Source of the DNA: Balamuthia mandrillaris
Taxonomy: Eukaryota > Discosea > Longamoebia > Balamuthiidae
Assembly: GCA_031835245.1 (NCBI GenBank)
Contig: JAVKOQ010000016.1
Span: 1-64,000 of the forward strand
Reading direction: 5' to 3'
DNA: 64,000 bases
Shown: positions 60,382 to 64,000 of the stretch, piece by piece
How positions within the stretch are numbered: the first letter of the stretch is position 1
Layout: the number at the start of each line of letters is the position of its first letter
Made by a program: the position numbers and the translations under genes
Notes under the pieces: generated by a model
Seen by the model: the letters and a program-made list of their open reading frames with translations, nothing else
Database searches by the model: none
Told to the model about the DNA's origin: nothing

Positions 60382-60776
60382 CTCTCTCTCTCTCTCTCTT
60401 CTCTTCTCTTTCTCTCTCTCTGTTGACTTTGTTTCTGCTTGCTCTTATGCAAACAGGCTTGAAGAAAGTGTGGCAGTCAACTCAACGCAGAAGCCGAGGT
60501 TGGCAGAAAGATCTCACCCTCATCCTCGACGACACCCCATCCACCGCCTCCCACAACTACGGCAACCTTATTCCAGTTCCAACGTTCAACATTCTCCAGC
60601 ACAACGAAGATGATCTGCTGCTTCGGCTGATGGATTATCTCCTCTATCGTAACGATTGCTTCCAACGGACCTGCAACGTGCGAAGCTTCGACAAGCGAGG
60701 ATGGTTCTCCTCCACCCCGGCTCCCGTTTTACTTGAAGAAGAGGAGCAACAAGAACCTGCAAAGCAAAGCAATTAA
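59498..60776 (+). CDS. NLI-interacting-factor (SCP/Dullard)-type phosphatase
   Basis: Exons 59498-59653, 59928-60162 and 60457-60776 give 236 residues. The HAD-type motif I is LDIDGTLI (usually DLDETL in SCPs), which supplies the nucleophile Asp and the second Asp. Also present are FLRPHAKEFVEFC, VAIWTAASEEWAEMVV, FIFTGKRC and LILDDTPSTASHN, where the last gives the motif III Asp pair, and a C-terminal helical part (LLLRLMDYLLY). The family dephosphorylates Ser/Thr residues, including those of the RNA polymerase II tail. The basic/acidic N-terminus and the short C-terminal Glu/Gln tail are variable. Both introns are long pyrimidine arrays (TTC at 59705-59880, TTTCTC at 60175-60375). Confidence 0.85.
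59705..59882 (+). repeat. TTC/TTG array in intron 1 of the phosphatase gene
   Basis: TTCTTG and TTGTTG units change to about 25 pure TTC units next to the acceptor region. A TTTCTC hexamer array of more than 30 units fills the second intron (60175-60375). Confidence 0.9.
60175..60378 (+). repeat. TTTCTC hexamer array in intron 2 of the phosphatase gene
   Basis: More than 30 near-perfect hexamers with two TTTCGT interruptions near 60177 and 60227. Confidence 0.92.
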
Positions 60777-61233
60777 ACAGGGAATCACCATCATCAGGAA
60801 TCGTCTTTGGCTGAAGAACGGACGAACAACTCTCATCCCCAGCCATAACCATTCCCATTCTGGCGGAGGCGTGGGCATCCTCATCCATGTTCATGTGCTA
60901 ACGCTCCACCGCTTGTCCTGCCTCCTGTGCTATGAGCTCATCGCGTTACAGCTTGTATTTGTTTATCAACGATTGTCGAAAATATATTGATAAAGTAATA
61001 AATGTCGACGATATTTCGGAAGCTCGAATAAGAATGAAATTATCAGAGATTATCGACAACTGTGAAAAATGTATTAAAAAATTGAATAATTGTCGACAAG
61101 AGGAAGAAGGAGGAGAGCACCGAAGAGTAAGTAGACTATCTATCCTCCTCTATCTCACCCTCACCCTCTATCTCTCTTCATCATCCTTCCCCCTTTGGGC
61201 AAAAGAGAAGGGACGACTTTTTGCTGGTGCTTT
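60777..61233. other. gap between convergent genes, with an unexplained motif cluster
   Basis: TGTCGACG at 61003-61010, TATCGACA near 61050 and TGTCGACA at 61091-61098 occur in AT-rich DNA. A plus frame over 60932-61130 encodes a charged, Cys-containing helical stretch (NDCRKYIDKVINVDD, LSEIIDNCEKCIKKL) followed by a GTAAGT donor-like site. It may be a cryptic exon, but no start or partner exon was found. Confidence 0.35.
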
Positions 61234-61890
61234 TTACCAGTAGCGACCGCCGTAGCTGCTGCGTTCGTAGCCGCTCTTCTCGTAGCCGCCACGCTCGCTG
61301 CCGCTGATGCCGCCCTTCTCTCCGTAGCGGCTCTTCTCTCCGTAGCCGCCACCTCCGTAGCGTCCGCTGACGCCGCCCTTCTGCTCCAAGTGGCAGCGCA
61401 GCTTCTTGGCGATCTCCTTGTGGAGCCTCAGGGTGTCCTCCAGGAAGTCCTCCACATCAGGGGCCTTGATGTCCTGCTTCTCGCACCTGATGGTGTCCCT
61501 GTAGAGCATCTGGATGATCCTCTCCACGTCCTCCAGCATGTTGCTCACCATGCTGTCCGCGTCGGGCCACTTCTCACCCTTGAGCGAGGGGGAGATCCTG
61601 GTCATCTCCAGCATCTCGGGGAGGTGAGGCACACGGAAGCCCAGGTTCCTCAGCTCCTTGCCGGTTATCTCCGTGGAGAGGACGAGCTTGTGGTGGATCA
61701 CCTTGAAGAGGTCCTTGAGCATCTCCCTGCGCTTGCCCAGCACGTTGTGCTTGCAGTTCAGGACCTTGGTGCACAGCACCCACTGGTCCGCAAAGAGCTT
61801 GCTGAGGATGTCGCCGCACTGGTGGACTGCCTGTTGGTCCATGCCCACGTTGGGCCTGATGGACTGGGTCTCCAATCTGAACTCGGACAT
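61234..61890 (-). CDS. Dps/ferritin-like protein with Gly/Tyr-rich tail, intronless
   Basis: ATG 61890 opens 218 residues without introns. Residues about 20-165 read like a Dps-type four-helix bundle: LSKLFADQWVLCTKVLNCKHNVLG, MLKDLFKVIHHKL, EITGKELRNLGFRVP, MVSNMLEDVERIIQML, APDVEDFLEDTLRLHKEIAKKLR. Dps proteins form 12-mers that oxidise iron and protect DNA. Here only the His of HNVLG is in place. The usual second-helix His is a Lys and the DEIAER motif reads EITGKE, so the ferroxidase site looks lost. The C-terminal tail (about 50 residues) repeats GG, YG, SR and EKxG units, a low-complexity RNA- or DNA-binding type of tail. Codon use is GC-rich. A TATA-like TATATAA lies about 110 bp upstream, and a GGTA array lies in the leader. 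Confidence 0.6.
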   Translation of the reverse strand: MSEFRLETQSIRPNVGMDQQAVHQCGDILSKLFADQWVLCTKVLNCKHNVLGKRREMLKDLFKVIHHKLVLSTEITGKELRNLGFRVPHLPEMLEMTRISPSLKGEKWPDADSMVSNMLEDVERIIQMLYRDTIRCEKQDIKAPDVEDFLEDTLRLHKEIAKKLRCHLEQKGGVSGRYGGGGYGEKSRYGEKGGISGSERGGYEKSGYERSSYGGRYW

Positions 61891-61903
61891 TGTCAAGTCG
61901 GTA

Positions 61904-61925
61904 GGTAGGTAGGTAGGTAGGTAGG
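61904..61925. repeat. GGTA tetranucleotide array in the leader of the Dps-like gene
   Basis: About five GGTA (TACC on the sense strand) units lie 14-35 bp before the start codon. Confidence 0.8.
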
Positions 61926-63145
61926 TTGAAAGTTGTTGTTGTTTGTTGTTGCAATGAGTTTGCTGAATGAGTGGAAGAATGGGGAGCCGAGAGGAATGGT
62001 TTATATAGTGCAGCGGGTGCTGCAATAAAAGGAGAAGGCATGGTAATGCAACACGGAGAATCCACGGGTAATGGAGCACTAAATGGAGGCAAATGGAAAA
62101 GGAAAGCCAGAGAGGGTCAGGGAGGGGTTGCCAAGAAGAAGCCAACTTGGGAAAAGCAACTCACTTGCCGTTGGTTTGCTTTGCGTTTTGGGTTGCAGCT
62201 GGTTGTGGTGGGTGGGTTCGAAACTTTGAAGAAAAGCAATTGGAAAAAACACCATCCACAACACCAGGAGAAACCACCACCCCCAAGTTTGTTTGTGAGG
62301 TTGGAAGAAGAACAAGGGAGGCAAGAGGGAGATAACGAGGTGGAAGCAACAGCGACTTCTGTTGGTGCCCTGCCCTGTCTTCCAAAGCGCCGTAGGCTGT
62401 GCCCTATCCATTGCCGCCATCATCGTAGGTTCTTTGTGGTTGTGCTCTGTTCGAAACTGTTGAGAGAAAACAAAAAGGTTAAAAAGACGAGAAGATATAT
62501 ATACCGCCGAGATGCGCGACCAGGGGACTCGCTCGCACCACGTACTTCTGAGTGTTTGTTTCTGTGGTGGCGGTTTTAAAAAAGAATTGGAAGAACAGAG
62601 GAACAAGACACCGCAATGCAGACAGAGATAAAGAGAAGGCAAACCACAATCAAGAAGAGAGAGTAGACATACCTTTGTGTCGAAGCCAGTAGGGCTGGGT
62701 GTTTGCTTTGCTCGTGGCTTCCCCGCTGATCCAGCATGACCATTCTTTTGGTGGTTCGTTCTCTTCAACAGAGATGCACTGCACGCCGATTCGAGCAAAA
62801 GAAGAAAAAGAAAAGCTACCCCAAGCAGCAGTCGCTTGCTTCGCTCAATATGAAACCGTTCTGGAAGGACCAGCGGAGCAAAGAGGGACAGCACGCAAAC
62901 CAGCGTTTGCACGTAGGGTTGCCTGAGGACATATCAAGCTACGCACTTCACCCAGTCACGTCCGCCTCGATTCCCTTTCCCACGAGAGCACGCCAACTAA
63001 TTTGAAGCTTTTGTTCATGGGAGAACAAAGAGAAGTCCCTTCTCCTTACTCTTTGTTCTTTTTGTAGGAAGTCATTTGTGGAGTGGAGTGGGGAGTGGGG
63101 AATAATAGAGTTTGCATTCGTCAAACTAATAACATTCATTTGTTC
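61926..63145. other. gap with long overlapping antisense frames and a TATA-like site
   Basis: On the plus strand a 202-codon frame (61971-62579) and on the minus strand a 277-codon frame (62912-62079) overlap. Neither shows a domain, and both may be chance. A GTATGTC donor-like site on the minus strand at about 62673 follows a coding-like stretch, so a small minus-strand gene is possible. A TATA-like box (minus strand) for the Dps-like gene lies at about 62000. Confidence 0.3.
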
Positions 63146-63937
63146 TTAGAACCAGGGCATAACGGGAGCAACCGTGCGTGCAGCGCTGTCAGCGTTGCCC
63201 CAAACCTCGTCCTCATAGACCTTCATCATTGGCTCCTCCACTCCTGGCCCCAAAGGACCCTCATCGGAATAGCCATACACATAAACAACGGTCAGAGTCC
63301 CTGCTCCTGTGGCCACAATGCTTTTCTCCCAGATCTTGGTCCTGCTCTCGTTGTCACCGCTCTCGCTGCCGTCCTGATCTCTGAAGAATAGAGTGAAGGT
63401 GAGCTCGGTGTTGTCCTCCTCTAACTCGTCCAGGTGATAGTATTCCTCACTGGCATCCTCCAACTCGAAGGTCTGGTCGGAAGTGGAGACCTGCAAGACT
63501 GTGTTGCCGCTGAATGGCGAGTCTCCGCCATGAAGCTGAATGAGGATACCGCCGTGATCTGGAGGTGCGGTGTTAACTCGGATGGCGCTAAACCCTTGGC
63601 CAACAAAAACGTCGTGGACGCCTCTGTAAACTGCCCAAGCCAGAGGCGCAATGTTGTCACGAAAGATATCCAAGTGCTGCTCCACGGTTCCGTTGGATTC
63701 AGCGATGCCCAGGGTGAAACCGGTGCAGGGCACCGGCTCGATGACTCGCTCCCCAAAGGGGATGGTGGCCCAGGGCTCCCCGTCCAACAGGATGGTCAAG
63801 GAGTCGTGAAGCGGAGAGGTGAAGGCGTTGAAGAAGGAGAGCTCACAGTCGCGAGGCGCGGCAGCGGAGACAGAAGAGGCCTCCAGCATGAGAATGGTGG
63901 TAAGAAAAGCAACCAAGTTGCGGGAAGAGACAACCAT
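63146..63937 (-). CDS. secreted protein, possible DUF4397-like beta domain, intronless
   Basis: A single frame of 263 residues starts at ATG 63937. A signal peptide (MVVSSRNLVAFLTTILMLEASSVSA) is followed by a beta-rich domain (CELSFFNAFTSPLHDSLTILLDGEPW, IPFGERVIEPV, FTLGIAESNGTVEQHLDIF, LAWAVYRGVHDVF) whose strand pattern resembles DUF4397. That domain is found in bacterial and eukaryotic surface proteins; the match is by eye only. A second, acidic half (residues about 150-240) ends with VTAPVMPWF-like residues. There is no membrane helix or GPI-like end, so export is expected. The gene is GC-rich and intronless, like the Dps-like gene beside it. Confidence 0.6.
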   Translation of the reverse strand: MVVSSRNLVAFLTTILMLEASSVSAAAPRDCELSFFNAFTSPLHDSLTILLDGEPWATIPFGERVIEPVPCTGFTLGIAESNGTVEQHLDIFRDNIAPLAWAVYRGVHDVFVGQGFSAIRVNTAPPDHGGILIQLHGGDSPFSGNTVLQVSTSDQTFELEDASEEYYHLDELEEDNTELTFTLFFRDQDGSESGDNESRTKIWEKSIVATGAGTLTVVYVYGYSDEGPLGPGVEEPMMKVYEDEVWGNADSAARTVAPVMPWF

Positions 63938-64000
63938 TTTTTATCTTATTTTTGTTTGTTGGAGAGCGAGGAGGAAACAGGAACAGTCTTGTGTGATGAT

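Overview
The window is nuclear DNA of a free-living, intron-rich protist, most likely an amoeba-type organism. I cannot name the species from sequence alone. The evidence is short GT-AG introns in most genes with conserved phases, the standard genetic code, eukaryotic trafficking and signalling families (kexin, ERGIC-type lectin, RUN-FYVE, RhoGAP-SH3, RasGAP, BTB, NIF phosphatase, EBP2), and F-box fusion proteins of a kind common in amoebae. About 25 genes are packed on both strands, with convergent 3' ends as close as 4, 24 and 34 bp. Exons are of ordinary composition, but many introns are largely one tandem repeat (TTTG, CCAA, CT, TTC, TTTC, TCTCTGC and others), nearly always pyrimidine-rich on the gene's own sense strand.

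Layout. 1-10.6 kb: a very large, low-complexity gene running in from the left edge. It continues in frame, past one TGA, into a complete tyrosine-recombinase (integrase) domain followed by a Myb/SANT-like domain. 10.6-12.7 kb: AT-rich DNA holding a shrunken partial copy of the last exons of that gene, changed almost only by C-to-T and G-to-A transitions. 12.7-13.6 kb: a three-exon four-helix membrane protein. 14.5-17.0 kb: membrane-anchored carboxylesterase. 17.5-19.1 kb: F-box fused to an AGC-family pseudokinase. 19.1-22.5 kb: a 16-exon kexin-like proprotein convertase. 23.1-25.3 kb: DEP plus DUF547 protein. 25.4-26.7 kb: Cys-rich protein and a decayed relative. 27.1-28.7 kb: ribosome-biogenesis factor EBP2. 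29.1-29.8 kb: BTB protein. 30.6-32.1, 39.9-41.3 and 41.5-43.0 kb: three paralogous Golgi-type glycosyltransferases. 32.6-33.7 kb: alkyladenine DNA glycosylase. 33.7-36.9 kb: RUN-FYVE protein. 37.3-39.9 kb: F-box plus RasGAP. 43.2-44.9 kb: intronless apolipoprotein N-acyltransferase-like protein. 45.1-46.7 kb: F-box plus TLDc. 47.1-48.5 kb: unrecognised protein. 49.0-50.7 kb: enoyl-CoA hydratase-family protein. 51.0-51.7 kb: small membrane protein. 52.2-54.1 kb: papain-like protease. 54.7-57.2 kb: L-type lectin. 57.5-59.4 kb: RhoGAP-SH3. 59.5-60.8 kb: NIF-type phosphatase. 61.2-61.9 kb: Dps-like protein. 63.1-63.9 kb: secreted protein.

The genes do not form one pathway. Secretory-route genes (convertase, lectin, glycosyltransferases, secreted protease, Cys-rich protein) and small-GTPase or ubiquitin-type signalling genes are over-represented. 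The two strongest unexplained signals are the recombinase/Myb gene with its transition-decayed copy, and a recurrent palindrome, TGTCGACA, found in many intergenic gaps, mostly upstream of genes. All splice sites were read by eye and checked by reading phase. No database search was possible.
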